Below are positions 34,871 through 49,100 of a stretch of 64,000 nt of DNA, in pieces. Source of the DNA: Helicoverpa zea (lineage: Eukaryota > Arthropoda > Insecta > Lepidoptera > Noctuidae). The first letter of the stretch is position 1, and the number at the start of each line of letters is the position of its first letter. The DNA lies in contig NC_061482.1 in the NCBI RefSeq assembly GCF_022581195.2, positions 5,580,001 through 5,644,000 of the forward strand, in the 5' to 3' direction. The position numbers were made by a program, and so were the translations under genes. The notes below the pieces were generated by a model. It was not told the origin of the DNA, did not search any database, and saw only the letters and a program-made list of their open reading frames with translations.

Positions 34871-37800
34871 TTTTTGGGTATTTTTTTTGGTTTGCTGTAT
34901 TTTTTTTAAATTTGGACTGTGCATTGGTGCTACGTTATTGTGACTGAACAATTTGATGATAACTGAACACAAATCTCATGTTATTCAATTACCATTTTCA
35001 TCTCAGAACCATTCTTATAAAACATCTCTAATCTTACATCAGCACCTAATTGCATAACAAAAAAAAAACAAAACACAAACAGCTACATCCTTATCTGTTA
35101 AAATAATTCTACATTTAAATATTCCAAAAAGTTTGCGTTACGTAGCACCCCTATTACGAGGCCCGATTGATGCTTAGAAAACTTGCCGGCCTAAATTACG
35201 AGTCAGGGTTGTCAGTGTCGATGATAAAAGGTATCTGACAAAGGGATCGTGGAAAATTAAAAGGGCCCTGTTGTATTTGTTCGTCATTTCCGAGGCGAAC
35301 ACGCGATCGCGGCCTCGCTTCGTTGGCCTTATAATTGTTGATAAGAAAAAGTTTTTATAGATGCCAAACATATTTCTGAAGGTTCATATTTTCGCCGCTG
35401 TCTTGATGAATGAGGGATAGGTGTATATATATCTTAGTTGTTTCTTTGTATATAAGAAAAAAATGCAAATGGCTGCAACCTCAACAAGAAAGTAGAATAT
35501 TTATTTCATATCGCGAGACTTACAAAACATTCAAAGTGCAATCTTATCTACCAAACCGAGATTTAATAAACAAACTACATGAATATGTATATTATGCACT
35601 TGCACGAGAATACAAAGCTTCTTAGCAAGTCAATTACAATAAAGCCATAATAGATAACCAATGAATTTCGCAAAAAGCTTTTTTTTTCTTTCTAACGGTA
35701 CCCTAAACAGGGGAATTACAATCGAATCGAACCATTAACCTTTACAAAGACTAGTAAGAAACGGAACGAAAAAAATGTATGATGAATGCAATATAACGAC
35801 TATTTTAATAGGGTTGTGTGTTTTCTTCGTCGATAAATTACCGCTAATGCTGTAGATACGCGACGTTTCTTTCATTGTGGAGAATTGTGAGTTTTTTGTT
35901 ACAATAGTAATTACTGGCAGCCGCGTTTATTGCTGTTGACAGCCCTAGCGTGGTTGTGTAAGCTAAGTGTTTGCCACCCCTGGACTTAAGGCAAATTGTA
36001 TACCTATGTTTGGTAACAACATTAATTTGTCAACCGTTTGATTAGACTAAAGATTTATACTAATGTTCACTCGCTTGAGATGAAGACAGCACATACATAC
36101 GTAATTGTTAATAGCTACAGATGTATTATATGGCGTGAACGTACAAGTAAAAGGCAAATATTTAATTTATGACACCCTAAGTGGTAGTTAGACGGTCGAC
36201 TGCAAGCAAACGTGCAATTTAAACTGAACTAATTTACGAGTAACAATAAAAGTTACTCAAGACATGTCATAATATGTAAAATGCACACGTTATGGGGGGA
36301 AACCACACCATTCGCCATACTTAGTTTTAAAAGCAAATTACACTTTCTTAAGTAATAGAAAAACGCAAACTTAGCCCGCATGGGAAAAATATGTGCGGAA
36401 CATTATAATATGAAGAGAAAAAACGTGTCTACATGAGTTTATAGAAAACTAATCGTTATACGGGAGTAGGAGAACAATTATATGTGATAACTGTTCTCAG
36501 TATTAACAGTTAACTAATGAACGTAGAGAAAATGTTAATATAAAATGTATTTGAAGATCATTCGCTGCGTTATTTACTTAGTACAAACTGAACAGTCTCG
36601 GTAAATAGTTTCCGTGTAATGTTTGCACAGTAAGTAGCCTCACGGAATTTGTTTTGGATTATTCTACACCTGTAGTTTAATTTCATTGGATTTTCTTTGT
36701 AGCTGTAAAGAATATTTTGGACAATTATAAATATTCAAAACAGCATATAGGTTGGAGATTGTCTTTTAACTATTTTGAGAGATTTGGTTAGTCCCACACA
36801 TCAGAGGAAAGTCAAAATCAAGGTTTTTATTTCATTGTTCCTTGCGTCCCGAGGGAATCACTTCCTGCACATGGATAAAGAAATAGCAATCTTTTGTCCT
36901 TTCTCAGGTTCTCAACTATCTTTATGTGTACAGACTCATAAACGTCAAAACCTAGATGCAGACTGCACTTGAAGTAGAATCTTATCCTCATATCTCGAAT
37001 CCAGATTTCATAGTTTCGAACTCATTGTAAAGTGATGTTTTCCGCCTCTGTTTGACTATCCGTTCGGAAACGGTATCATTTTTTAACCATACCATAGGGT
37101 GAAGGTAGTTTTAGGATCCCCGTGATCCCTGCTGTTTGCAAGGACAACATTTGTAGACACACCCGAGTGCCAATAGATGAGGTTGCCGCCCCAAGCGTGC
37201 CTGTTTGATTGATGTATGCGAGTTTCTATACCTTAGAAATAATCTCATAGTAAAGAGGTGGCTTTCTTATTTTTTCCTTTTCTTTTTGCAACGTTTTCTA
37301 TGTATTTTAACACCCTGTAGTGTTTTGGTACTACATATCTTCCAGCTCTTATTTAGCTTTATTGACCAGTAATGTAAATATGTAACAGAATTACACCTAG
37401 TTATCAGTATTTACTTGAAAAATAAAATCATCCTTGCAATGGATGGAAAATTATCGTGTAAAATAAAATGACTTAATCAATGGGCGTAGAGTACTAAAGG
37501 GTCCGTCTTGGTTCAAAGAAATTTCCCTTTTATAGTCATTTCTATCGGTGTTGAATACTACTGAATAATGCAAATAACAACACCTTCGAGTGCAACTCTG
37601 TCAATTATTAAACTAATAATTATGAGTCGTAGAAGTGCAACAAAATTGCTATCACTTTCCTGTCTTCCATTCTCATATTGAAAGGTTGGTAAGTGGCTAA
37701 TTAGTAGCTATGGTTTATAGTTGCCGTTGGTACAGCGATCAAAACTTGTTTATTATTTACCGTGTAGAATTAAAAAGCTGTATTTGTCGCTAACAATGGT

Positions 37801-39339
37801 TCAGTCGGCTCTGTCATGTCCTGTAAACAGGGATCGCTGCACCATCTAGTGTGAAAGGAACTATTGCAAATGTTACATAGTGTTTCCAACTAGAGTTTCC
37901 AACACGAGCGAGAATTTTTATATGATTTTGTAAAAGTATTTTTTCATTTCAATTTATTGCGAACTGCAGCGCCTAAAGTGTTTTGTTCTGTCAAACGTTT
38001 GCTTTTGAAAGGGAAATATTTTCATAATGTTTAGAGGACGTGAAATTATTTGAGTGTTTTTAAATTTGTTATTCAATATTTAAATATCAAATAGATATTT
38101 TTAAGCTCCGATTTTAAACTTTTTGATGGGCAATATTTTTTGCATTTTATTTATAAGTTAATCAGAAGTATTGGATAAATATGAAAACTAAACATTAATA
38201 TATTGCGGTCAGATAGTTAAAAGCCGATGATGCGCTCTATTCATTCCAATAAAAAAAATCTACGGTCGAGTGGCTCCGGCGATTCCCGCTTGCTTTCACA
38301 TTAAATATCGAGTCACGGCATTTATTATTTACTTTTCTTTATAAATTATTTTAATAATGTATTAAACTTATAATCTTACATCAGGTTAGTTTTGCAGTAA
38401 TTAGTGTTATTCACTCACTCTTCACTGGGAAATAGAATTTGATAAAAGCTACTTTTCACAAGAGATAGTTAAGGATAACAATTCTAGCAATTAGGACAGT
38501 GTCCCAATAATTGTCCATATTAAGGCTTTACCCCATAACCGTGCATTGTGAAAAAGATAGTTTGATAAATCATTTCAAGAAACTCATTTTGCATATCGCA
38601 TTTTCCGATACACCCTCCCTTACATAATTTACTGATCTAATGTATATTAGTATAGAAAGCTATACTATAGACGCTTGCGCATTTCTCATAAGGGTGCTTA
38701 CATAAAGAAACAGGTTGCCGGTACAGACAAACCTGTACGAGTAGGTACCGATCAGTGCAGGTATAATATTTCAATACAATCCTATTCACTCACTTATAAA
38801 GAAACAGGTTGTAACTTACCTGCCACACCGACCCACGAGCTTTACTTTCGAATTCAATGATTAGCGCGTACCAGTAATACTTTTTTTCATCAAAAGGTCA
38901 CGTTATCAATAACCGAATGAATGGAAGCCAATATTTCGTTACTCAATGTGAATATTTAAATTTTCGTTCGAGGGTGCGATAAACCGTGAACAAACAATTT
39001 TCAAATATTTAATGCCTGCGGGCAGCTGTACCAAATTATTACACCATTCCTTCTCATACTAGGTAAAGGTATTCCGTAGCTACTACAGCAATGTCTTGGT
39101 TCCTTTACCTAAGTAAAGGAATGTACATAGAGCACAGACTCAATGCTTTAGTTTTGATTCCAAGTCCGCACGTGACGATTCCCGTTCACGCCTTCATTAT
39201 AAATCATTAAACCGAACTTTTTAATTAAGCATTGTGCTCGCAAATATTCGTACAGAGGTGACTCACATACATTCTACATGTCTGCATTAAGTTAATTATA
39301 TCAGAATGTAAGTGACATTGTGCTTCGATTATGATTCGA
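34871..39339. other. Unannotated DNA
   Basis: A CpG-richer patch at 35160-35350 (aacacgcgatcgcggcctcg) and another at 37130-37200 interrupt AT-rich sequence. The + frame at 36775-36972 contains an acceptor-like 'gtcctttctcag' but no supporting donor or poly(A) signal. A 16-bp direct repeat (ataaagaaacaggttg) is at 38702-38717 and 38796-38811. A 9-bp-stem hairpin is at 39100-39121. Confidence 0.45.
37838..37853 (-). promoter_or_regulatory. CTCF-like motif
   Basis: On the - strand this reads cacactagatggtgcag, close to the ccactagatggcgc form of the CTCF site. A single, isolated motif; suggestive only. Confidence 0.25.
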
Positions 39340-40030
39340 TACATTTTTATAGCGATCACATGGTGGGCATTGTTTGGCGTGGAGTTCTCGCCTCTCAGCT
39401 CGGTTTATTGCTTTAATAAAGTGATTAAATACCATGGCGTAAAGCCAGGGCTCGATACAGGCCGAGCTAATTTCGAAAACTTGTATTCGCTCCCTTTTAG
39501 GTCGGTCGGTTTTAATGTGGGGTCAGTGACTTTAGATCCTGAATTAGAGTTGTAAGGCGCGCAAATGATTGAACGTATACGACAAAGCGCGACTGGCCGC
39601 CGTCGAACCTGAAACACTTGCACACTTTTTGTTATGATATTTAATGTTATTATGTTCCATAAACGGTTTGTAGCCAACTAATGAGGTTTACATTTTTAAT
39701 GTTTCTTGCGCTGAATCATATCTTGGAAAATTGTACTCAATTTTGATCGATCTAGGTACCTAATATCAAATATTACGAAGTGTTTTTCCAGTTTACCGAA
39801 TTTATATTCTCAACATACCTTAAAAACATTAACGTAGTTTTTTTTATTATTTATGGTCAAATTTAGCCCACCTCGCATTAGTGTACTTATTTGAAAAAGC
39901 CCAGACCAGTTTCTAGGTACCTAATAAAGGTACGTTAATTGATAATCTAATAGTGGAGTGAAGTTCCACATCTCGAGTAAGCAGCGTAAAGTCACAGGTG
40001 TTGCAGCGCGAATATGAAAAACATTAGCGG
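39340..40030. other. GC-richer block, then AT-rich DNA
   Basis: 39340-39620 is GC-richer and open on both strands (39331-39555 + and 39405-39677 -) without domains, as for the other such blocks. 39620-40030 is AT-rich with nothing recognised. Confidence 0.35.
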
Positions 40031-40570
40031 CGTCATTAGGCAGGTGTCATCTGCGTGCATTGTTGCGTGCGGCGCGTCGGCGGCTCGCAGGCGGCTCGCA
40101 GACGAGGCGGCGCGGCGCGGCGACGACGCAGCGCACCCCTCCGCCACTTTTATTTTTGTTGCCTTACTTTTTTCTATATGAAGGTCCACTCACTTATTCA
40201 TGCGAGCGGGATTGTAATTTTTTTTCTACTTTTTGCATGCGCCGTATATAGATATTTTGGCTACCTCCTATTTTTTCGTGACTATAAAACTGGGCCGGGG
40301 TTGTGCGCTTTTTTCGCGGCACTCCTGCCCGCCGAGGGGTGTGGAGGGTGCTCGCAGTTAGAGAATTATTCATTGCCTACCCCGCCGAACCGGCTTTCCG
40401 TTATTTCTGTTTGTTATGAATTATGTCCGATGACTTTTCCCGACGCCCCGTTTCTTTCGTTTTCACTAATTACTTTTTCTATAGAAACTATAAATCTTCA
40501 TTCCTTAATCGAGTTGGGACTTGGGAGTGGAGCGGCGCGGTAATGACATTGGTCGCGTGGCTCGGCCGGC
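40031..40570. other. Strongest CpG-rich island in the window
   Basis: About 100 bases near 40050-40145 are extremely GC-rich, with a direct repeat of 'ggcggctcgcag'. On the + strand an ATG at 40178 opens 121 codons to a TAA at 40541-40543. Its first 30 residues (MKVHSLIHASGIVIFFLLFA...) have the form of a signal peptide or membrane segment. On the - strand 'aaaataaaagt' precedes the GC-rich run, as a TATA box would. Either strand could carry an unseen first exon. No homologue is recognised, and later residues of the + frame look like chance. Confidence 0.3.
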
Positions 40571-43500
40571 ACACTCGCCTTACTCTTTGCTAAATATATT
40601 CGTTTGCGATAAAACATTGTTTTCCTGTATAAACTGACGTACTAAACGCTAACAAAAGATTCAAATTCACACTCTGCTGCCTACTAAAATATGTAGAAGA
40701 GCTCGCTCCCAGCCCGCTACAAATTTGAATTTCATATGTATGTTTCGCCTATTACGGATGCACTCATTAATATCTTAAGTGATGTGTGGAGGTTTATGGC
40801 GTGCAATTTTGAGCTTTATTACTTCGTAACATGGTTCATTGCCGTCATAACGTTTAGGGTTGTCTCCATTTATACAGAGCACGCGTTAAGATTATGTCGG
40901 ATGAAAAAATGCTGCAAATTGTATGACCCCCCATGAAAAAACATTATCATTACGGGCACATCCGTTGGGTTATCTTTTCGTATGCAAATCTTGAGTGCTC
41001 ACACCGCTTCTGTGATACTTGGCGCTACTACAAATTGTTTATTGTGAACTGCGGCGGTACTGTCAAGTGTGAACACTTCACTGCTTACGCTCCATTCAAA
41101 TAAATAGTTGAACACGAGACGCTTACAACTATGACACCACATTTTTGTGTAACAGCACTTCTTATTTCAAACCATCGCAATGGTGTAAAGGTGTGAACAA
41201 TTAATAAAACGCAAAACCACACATATCCGAGTCCTAAAATCACAAAGGGAAACAAATGAAATAAATGCGGATAATGAGCAACCCGCTAATCGTCTTTTTG
41301 CTGTGCTTACAAGCCAGGGTCACTTGGGGTCTAAACAAATTAATTAGTACCTACCGGCCGCAACCACCGCCGACGCCATGAAATGACAATAGCCTTTTTT
41401 TTCATTAGGACATCTGAAATTCCATATACATCGTGTCTCTCTTTCGTATCTTTTTTCTAATATACTTTAAAAGGATGAGGGCGGGTAATTTTCTTCACTT
41501 TTTTGTGACCTTTGGCAAATACTGCTTAATTCAATATTCAATGTTTGTTAAAGGACTAATTCACGATGGGCGAGTATTCTAAAAAAGCGTGCGAAATGCA
41601 AAAGATATGGATATGGCAAAAATGATTAGTCGCTTCGATTAAATTAACCCTTTAAGTTCAACATCGTATTGAAACTTTTCCTCAACAATAGTGGCATTTA
41701 TAAACTTTCTATTATTTACGTTAAAAATAAAATAAAAAATAGCTAGGTTATAAGTATAAATAAACCAAAACAAAAATTCAAAAGCCTCTATACATTTTTT
41801 CCCTTACATACATTCACTAAGCGATTTAGCAGTTCGCACGTACGTCACGCCACCGCCTCACCTAGTGCTCTTCTCACACTTGACGCAAACGCTATATGCT
41901 TTCAAACGGCGTCGCCTATTATCACCTTGAACACACGTTTATAATTTGAACTAATTATCTTCGCGCAAGGATAGAATGCTGCCATTTATGTCTCCGTTAT
42001 TTTGGAGCATGATGTATATATAGTTTTTTGTTAATTGTGTCGCTTCTGTGTTGCTTGGCTTGTTATAATGTTGAGTAAGTTTGAATATCAACAAAAGAAG
42101 TTGAAGAAATGGTTAGTTTGTAAAGGGGTGGTAAAATAAATTATGAAGAAAATCGCTTGTGGTATTAGGAATTATTGTAGATCGGGACCTAAACCTCAAC
42201 AATACCTAACAACATGACAATCTGGTTACTATATCAGAAACTCAAAAACAAAAGCCTGTGCAAAATTTTTGTCAATAAGATGAAGAAGAACTTCAACATA
42301 CTGATACAAACCACGACAGCATATTTTTTTATAATTAGCCACAAAACCCCCCAGAAACCCCCACAAAAAATCATCATAAAACACCATTTACGTTTGATAG
42401 TTCCATAGGCTCGTACATATATTATGTAGTTAGTAATTCGCGGAGTAGCAATGTCACAAAGAAGCGCTTTGATGAAAAGGACCTCAGTGCTATTCATTCA
42501 TATGTAGTGTGGAGCGAGCGAGAACCGCCCCGGCGTACAATCTTAACGCAGGAATGTATTAGGCGTGTGTTTGTAACCTGCTAATGTTACAATATGGTTC
42601 ACCGAAACGTCAAACTCAACGTGACTGTACCGTCGTACCAATTACGGGCACAGAAAAGCGTGTATTGATTGCCAAGATTACTGTTATGGTCCTGGTTCTA
42701 GAAGACCGGTGTTGGAAATTAGGTACTGCAAAATTTAAAGAGAATGGGCTCTTTTTGAGGCTTGAGGCTATTTTTACGAAATTGTGTAGCATAATGAAGT
42801 TTTTTATGAAAGACTTTCGATAGTTCAACGCATTCTTAAAGGATACCAAAAAGTTCCTTGAAAAAGTTTGTTATCTTAAAATCGGTCTCCCCGGACAGTA
42901 GTCGCGTGGTCTCGTAGAGACATACATACTTAACACTTTTTTCTTAACCTTTTCCCAGTTGCTACTAAATCAATCGAGTAATTAATATTTTGATGACCAA
43001 CGCAATCCAAATGTTTGACTGGCTTTTATTTTTATGTTTTTCTCACATCAAACGTGCCACTGAATTCGAGTCACAAAATGTAAATGAAAATTCTAAGCGG
43101 AGATTAACCGAAACCGTCCACCATAAAAGTGTACTTAATTCCTTCCATATTATTTCTCACTTTCAGTTTATGGTTACCTAGGTGCTTTTCAGAAATACAA
43201 AAGATATGCATCCAGGAGCTTAATTTTCAGAGCATTTAAGCATTGCAGCTGTAGCTCGAACAAATACCTTTTTTTAAATTGGTTTGCCACTTCGGCCGAA
43301 AGTGATTTTGAGATTTTCGAAGCTATAAACAAATTACCTACTATTTCGTTCTCGTTTCTTTTCTATTGACGTGCATTTAATAGCTTTAACGAATACTTTC
43401 TTTTCTTGTTCTGTTGGTGCGAATTGGATATTATTTGAAATATCTTGCTGTTCCTTTTAACGTGTTACTTATTCTGAAATACTCAAAAGTTTCTTAAGTT

Positions 43501-45689
43501 TTTAGTATGTACTTTTTAAACATACATTTGGACAACACTTTAAATTGATTGATGTTTCAATAGTCGTCCAACATATATTAGTAACGTTAAAACACTGACC
43601 TCAGATAACAAATGCACGTCAGGTGCAGGTACAGGCAACTGCTTCACTTACAAACTCGCTTCGCGTGACGCGAGTTTTTGTATACTAATAACAAATTAGT
43701 TCAAGTCGAGTGCTCACGTCAAAAAGTCATCTCCCAAATCCGGGTCTGTGCGTCTTAGGTCGCTCCGACACTAATAGACGTATGACGCGTCCTCTGATGT
43801 TGAGACAAAGAGTGACGCGACGACTATTTTTATTAAAACCCACAAGCTGGGGCATACTTTTTTTAATAACTTATGTACGTAGGTGCGGGTCGAGTCATTT
43901 GAATTGCACTCCGGGTTAGTTCACGCTCACGGCACGAGATTTTTTTCCCAGAAAATTGTGGAGTGTAGGCCTTTGTGCGGCAGGCTTTGCCGCCTTGAGT
44001 CGCGCGGGTTTGTTTCAAAATGTTTTCCTTTTTAACCCCGCGTGCAGGGTGCCAAGTCGATAATGTTCGTGTTCTTCGATATCAATGTCTTGTAGCTTTC
44101 GAGTAAACGTTTTGTGAGACTTTTGGTAGTGAGTGTACCTGTGGATGGATAGTGGTTTTGTTTAATTGTTATTAGAAATAGTACAGTTTTGTAACATAAT
44201 TCATACGCTACTAAATTATTGAAAATAGACAATAGTTTCCATGCCATTCACATTTATCGAACTACAAAAGTTCGGCGTCAGTATTTATTTGATACCAGTA
44301 CTAAAAATATTTTGCAGCACTATCACTAATACCGGTGTTACCAGATCAATCTAAAAAAATGATGCAACACAGACAACCTTTGACATGTCAAAGTTGCACA
44401 GAATTTCAATGGGTGACGACTAAAAATATCGAAGTTGTACTGATAGTTATGTTATGTGTTTCTGTGCGTCTGCAAAGGGTCTCACTACGCTTCGCCTTTC
44501 ATTCATTTCACTGTATCCCTTAGACTCTTTTCAACACGACTCCGCTTTTAAGCAGCCACTATTTATAACCAACTTTAAAAAAGATTGAGATTATGATTTT
44601 TATACGAACTTTTTGACAAATCTGCTAATCTAAATCGTTATAGAATCAATGTGGTTAAAACCTTTCTGGATGATTGAGTCCATTTCATTGGCAGACGGAG
44701 ATGACAAAATAAAGCACTTGAATTAATGTCTTTAAAAATATCCCCTTTTAAAATTTTGTACAGGTGATGAGTAGGTAGGTATTCAAATAAGCTGTGACAG
44801 ACAGACGGCTATTCAGGTACAATACATTTGAATATTTTTCCTCAAATATTCACATACATAAACATTGGCAGTCGTCTAAGCATTCGTCACATTTATTCGT
44901 AATACCTAACTACAGCTCTGGCAATGAAACTTCATTCGCAAACCATCAAATATTAGGTACATTAAAATTGTTTATGTAAATCCTCGTTTATTAAGCGGCA
45001 CGCAGAAGTCATGGCATTTATTATTCGTAGGAATAAAGATAAGTACACAATGGCTATAAAAATCATGTCTACAGTTCAAGATTTCCGTCTTGGAGGGAAA
45101 TTGTCGAATTGTAGGAGCGTACCGCCCGTTCCATCGGCGGGCCTTCTGAATATTTCATTAGGACATTCTGCGCCTGCGCGTGATCCGTCTCAAGATGACA
45201 AAGTTCAGACTTGGCATCTTGTGTCTCGAACAACCGTGAGCCCAAATGTATGGCCGGCAGGTACAAACTTTTAAAATTAATGAACCCGTTTGTTTGAAAT
45301 GCGTAGATATTTCTATAGTCATATATTCAAGCAGAGCTGTTTCGGCCTTAGATACTAAACTGTCTATCAAGTTCAAGATACACATGCCTTCATAAAATCA
45401 AGGCTAATCTCGTTAATATGCATGACCGTGGTTTTTCTTCGCAAAACGTTTTTATTCATAAAGATATTCTATTCTTCTATAAAGTTTCATTGTAAAATAA
45501 GAGAAGGTTGTAATTTTTTGTTGATAACGTTTGCCCTTTACTTGCAAAATTTCTCGGTTACTTTCCTTGACTTTATATTTAAAGAAATACGAATGGTTAA
45601 GTGATGAGATCACCATCGAATTATTTAAGCACGTCTGTAATTAACCCTAAAAATATCTAAACCGCAACACCACAAAAGACAAGCAACGC
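40571..45689. other. Unannotated AT-rich DNA
   Basis: The open frames here are short and unrecognised, several in overlapping antisense pairs (42214-42497, 42584-42849, 45011-45385). A small hairpin, aactcgc...gcgagtt, lies near 43651-43677. No repeats of the families seen elsewhere were found, which is unusual for 5 kb of this window. Confidence 0.5.
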
Positions 45690-46130
45690 GGTAATCTGGC
45701 AAAATACAAGCCGGGACGTTTAACTAGACGAAAGACGCCTGGAATTAAAAGGAATCAAATATGAACGCACTATACATGTTACATGAACGACCGGGGGCTC
45801 GGCGGGCGTGCCTCTGCTCTCCGACAACTAAAACTTATACATTAATAATGCGTTTGCTTACAATGCGCTTTAAATGTAGATCCAGAGCGTGTCCTGCTCC
45901 CACGCTTCGCTCCCTCTCACCCGCAGCGCACACGACGCGCGGTTCATGCAAAATGTACGAAGTAAGCGACTAACGTACCCCGCTTCCCTCTCAAGATAAT
46001 GCTGTTGGAAACCCCCCCAGGCTCGGCGGGGCCCCCCTAAACAGTAGCCCACCCTTATCGGCCTCATATCGATGGTCATCGCACACCCCCGTGCCCGCGA
46101 CTCATCAAATCATCGTTTTGTACCATGCAT
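45690..46130. other. GC-rich block
   Basis: Contains 'gggggctcggcgggcgtgcc', 'acacgacgcgcggttcatg' and 'caggctcggcggggcccccc'. The 'ggctcggcggg' word occurs twice about 230 bases apart and is echoed at 25424 (ggctcagcggg). Frames are open on both strands (45761-45973 + and 45870-46079 -). Likely a non-coding regulatory element. Confidence 0.35.
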
Positions 46131-49100
46131 CGTCATCGTGTGTTATGCATGATGATTTACAAATGTGATCTCAATCTACCGAAATGTAACCAATAATTTG
46201 TATATTTATAAATCAATATTAATCAAATAAACACAAACTTGGTGACGTATTTTAAGTTGTTTATAAAACGATAAAAATACTCAAATAAAATGTAAGTTGT
46301 CCTTGAATACTAAAAAGAAATTAAAATGAATACATGAAATATGTAAGAACTGACTGAAACCATCCATAAGAGGATGCTGTACACGTTCCTCTCGCAGTTG
46401 CTCAGTAATGCAATGAATAATTTGTCGCCGGTCTCGCTAAGCGGACAATGATACTAATAATGTTTATATAAATACGTTTATTTGTACAGTTTACGGACAT
46501 AGAAAGATGAACGCTATTGTTTCGAATAAACAAAGTAATGGTTCGCTTGTTAAAGATATGACAAACATGTGCCTAAGCGATTTATAGGATAATTTATCGA
46601 GTATAATTTATTGCCCCACTTTTGTACACGGGATATGAGTTCTGTTTTTAAACTTATTTGTTTAAAAATGTATGATACCTATTTTGTATAAAACGATTTT
46701 TTTTTTAAATTAATTAAGCTTTTATAGGTACACACTAATATTCAAAGTGACAACACAGCGGAAATCAAAATAGGTTTGTATTCTTTTATATGGTCTAAAT
46801 TAAGTTAAATATGTAAATGATGAAATAAATTAAACTTTTTATCCCAATATTTAACACAAATATTGTGGCTGCAAAAGCTAAACTGACTGTCTATTACTAA
46901 ACAATGTTTTATATGAAAACCACTATTTCGAAAACGCAGGGTATCTTCAGGCAAACTTTAGAGATGTACGTTCTGAGTATCGTTGAGCCACTATCAACCA
47001 ACTTTTGAGCAGTAAAGTTATTTGACGAGTTCCTCACTACTTAGTTCCAGACAATCTGCTGACAGACAGATAGACAGTGTAAGCTAAGTATTAGAGTTCT
47101 ATTAAACTTTAAGTAAGCAGATAGTATTTAGTATTATTTCTCGACAAATAAAAATCACTTGTTTCTCAAACACTTAATTGTTGTGATAGCAACATACGTC
47201 TGTTCATTAAGGAATCCCATCAAATCACTTTGACAATGTAAGTAAACATCCTATTCAGTCATTTTTCAGTGATTTTCCCACAAACACTCGGAGCGAGACG
47301 CTCCAAACTTATATATCAATAAAAGAAGTGCCACTATAGGAGCGCGCCGTGGCTCCGGCTTTCACAGAATAAATAATGATAATGCTTTGAAAAGGTTGTG
47401 TAAATGTGTAGTCTTTTGTTACTAAATTAGATAATGGAGTCCTAATTGGCTATAAATAGAAAATTGAATTTTTTAATCATCCATTTGGGTTCGTTTGGCT
47501 TTTGTTTTGATACTTAATTGCTCACGGCGAGTCTTTCCTATGCATTTTGCATACAAGAAGTGCTGCGTCACATGATGATTGTTGCATTACGCCTCATGAT
47601 TGTTATATTATATTTAAGGAGCGTGTTTTACATAACATGCATTATGTACAGTCAATAGGTAGAGGCAGCCGTGGCTTGGGAATGTGTACCTGAATAAATG
47701 ATTAGTTACACCGAACCACTAAAATATGCAATAGTTTTGTGTAAGTTGAACGCCTTGGGCGGGCACACTTAATACCGCGCGATATTTTATTAAATAAAGT
47801 TACCCAGTTACGGCGTTATTCAACAAACTTTGTGTAGTTTTCCACCTATTTGTGTAGCGTCCGGATAAATGTTAATGACTGGAACAACCGTGTATGTACG
47901 CGTTACACTATTTGACTTACTTGTTTACTCAATGTATTTTTAATGAAGTACAAAACTAATGTTGAGGACAAACTGGTACAACTTTTGTGTTGTTCTTTTT
48001 TAATTTGTTTTAAAGTGACAAGAGGGTTTTTCACGTGGGGTGTTGTTAGTATTTTTATATGGAATTGCGGCGGCAAACGATATCAACTCGAGGTGTTGAT
48101 AACACTTCACGCAAGTACGGTTAATAACAGATTAAAACGATTGCAGCACTGAATATAAACGAGTTAACGATGCTTTCCCATATATTTTTTTCACATTTTT
48201 TGAGTGCAAGCATTTTCAGTCAGTTGGATTTGTATTTTTTATCGGAAAGAATGAAGTGGTTATTCGGTTTACGCGTTTTTTTGCATGTTACAGGGAATTT
48301 ATGAATGCAATAAGTTCTTTGTAGTTCCTAAGATACTGCTAAAGTGATGTGAGAAATCTTTAGTAATTGTTGCATTACCTAATTAAGCATACATTTTCTA
48401 GGAAACGCATAATCATGGAGATTTTTTGAAATATGTCAGAAGGAAAATCCATACATAGGGTTTATGAGACAAAGTAGAGTTCGTTAAACTATTTAAATTT
48501 TGATATGCAAAAAAAGAGCGAAAAGTTTTCTTCACAGATTTTTTCTCGGTCCTTAATAGCTGAAAATATATTAAATTTTGTAAAAAAAATTGGCGATACG
48601 AATTTTTCAGACCTGATTCGTTATGAATAAATTAGCTCTAATTATCGTTTTTTATTTATCGACTTGTATCCTATACCTATTCACATTCCCACTTGCCATT
48701 TAGAGATTCTACAGAAATTCTATATCAGTGAAATGATTTCACGAATTTCGTGTAATACCCACAGACTTATCGTATTTGTCTGTGGCTCAGAATAGGCTAA
48801 ATTCTCGTACTCACCTTCCATTATTCCGATTCGGGTATTTACGTGGGTAAGCGGAGTGTTTCGATGGATTGCCTTGAATAACAGCAGCATTTAGGCAGCT
48901 TAATCATTTTCGGAAACTAGGCTTTTTCTAATTTTGACACACCGGAAACTGTGTGAATACTACATTCATAATTTTGTACAAATATAAAAACTACATTTGC
49001 ATGTGAATGCAGCAAATACCTGTGTATTAATTTAAAGATACTTAAATTAAATTCTTGATGACAAGGTAGCTGAGAAAGTAGAAAAATCAGGCAGACCAAA

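Noticed and set aside
38816..38824. - strand cag|gtaagt junction as a third recursive site
   Set aside because: The sequence before it on the - strand is not pyrimidine-rich (ctcgtgggtcggtgtggcag).
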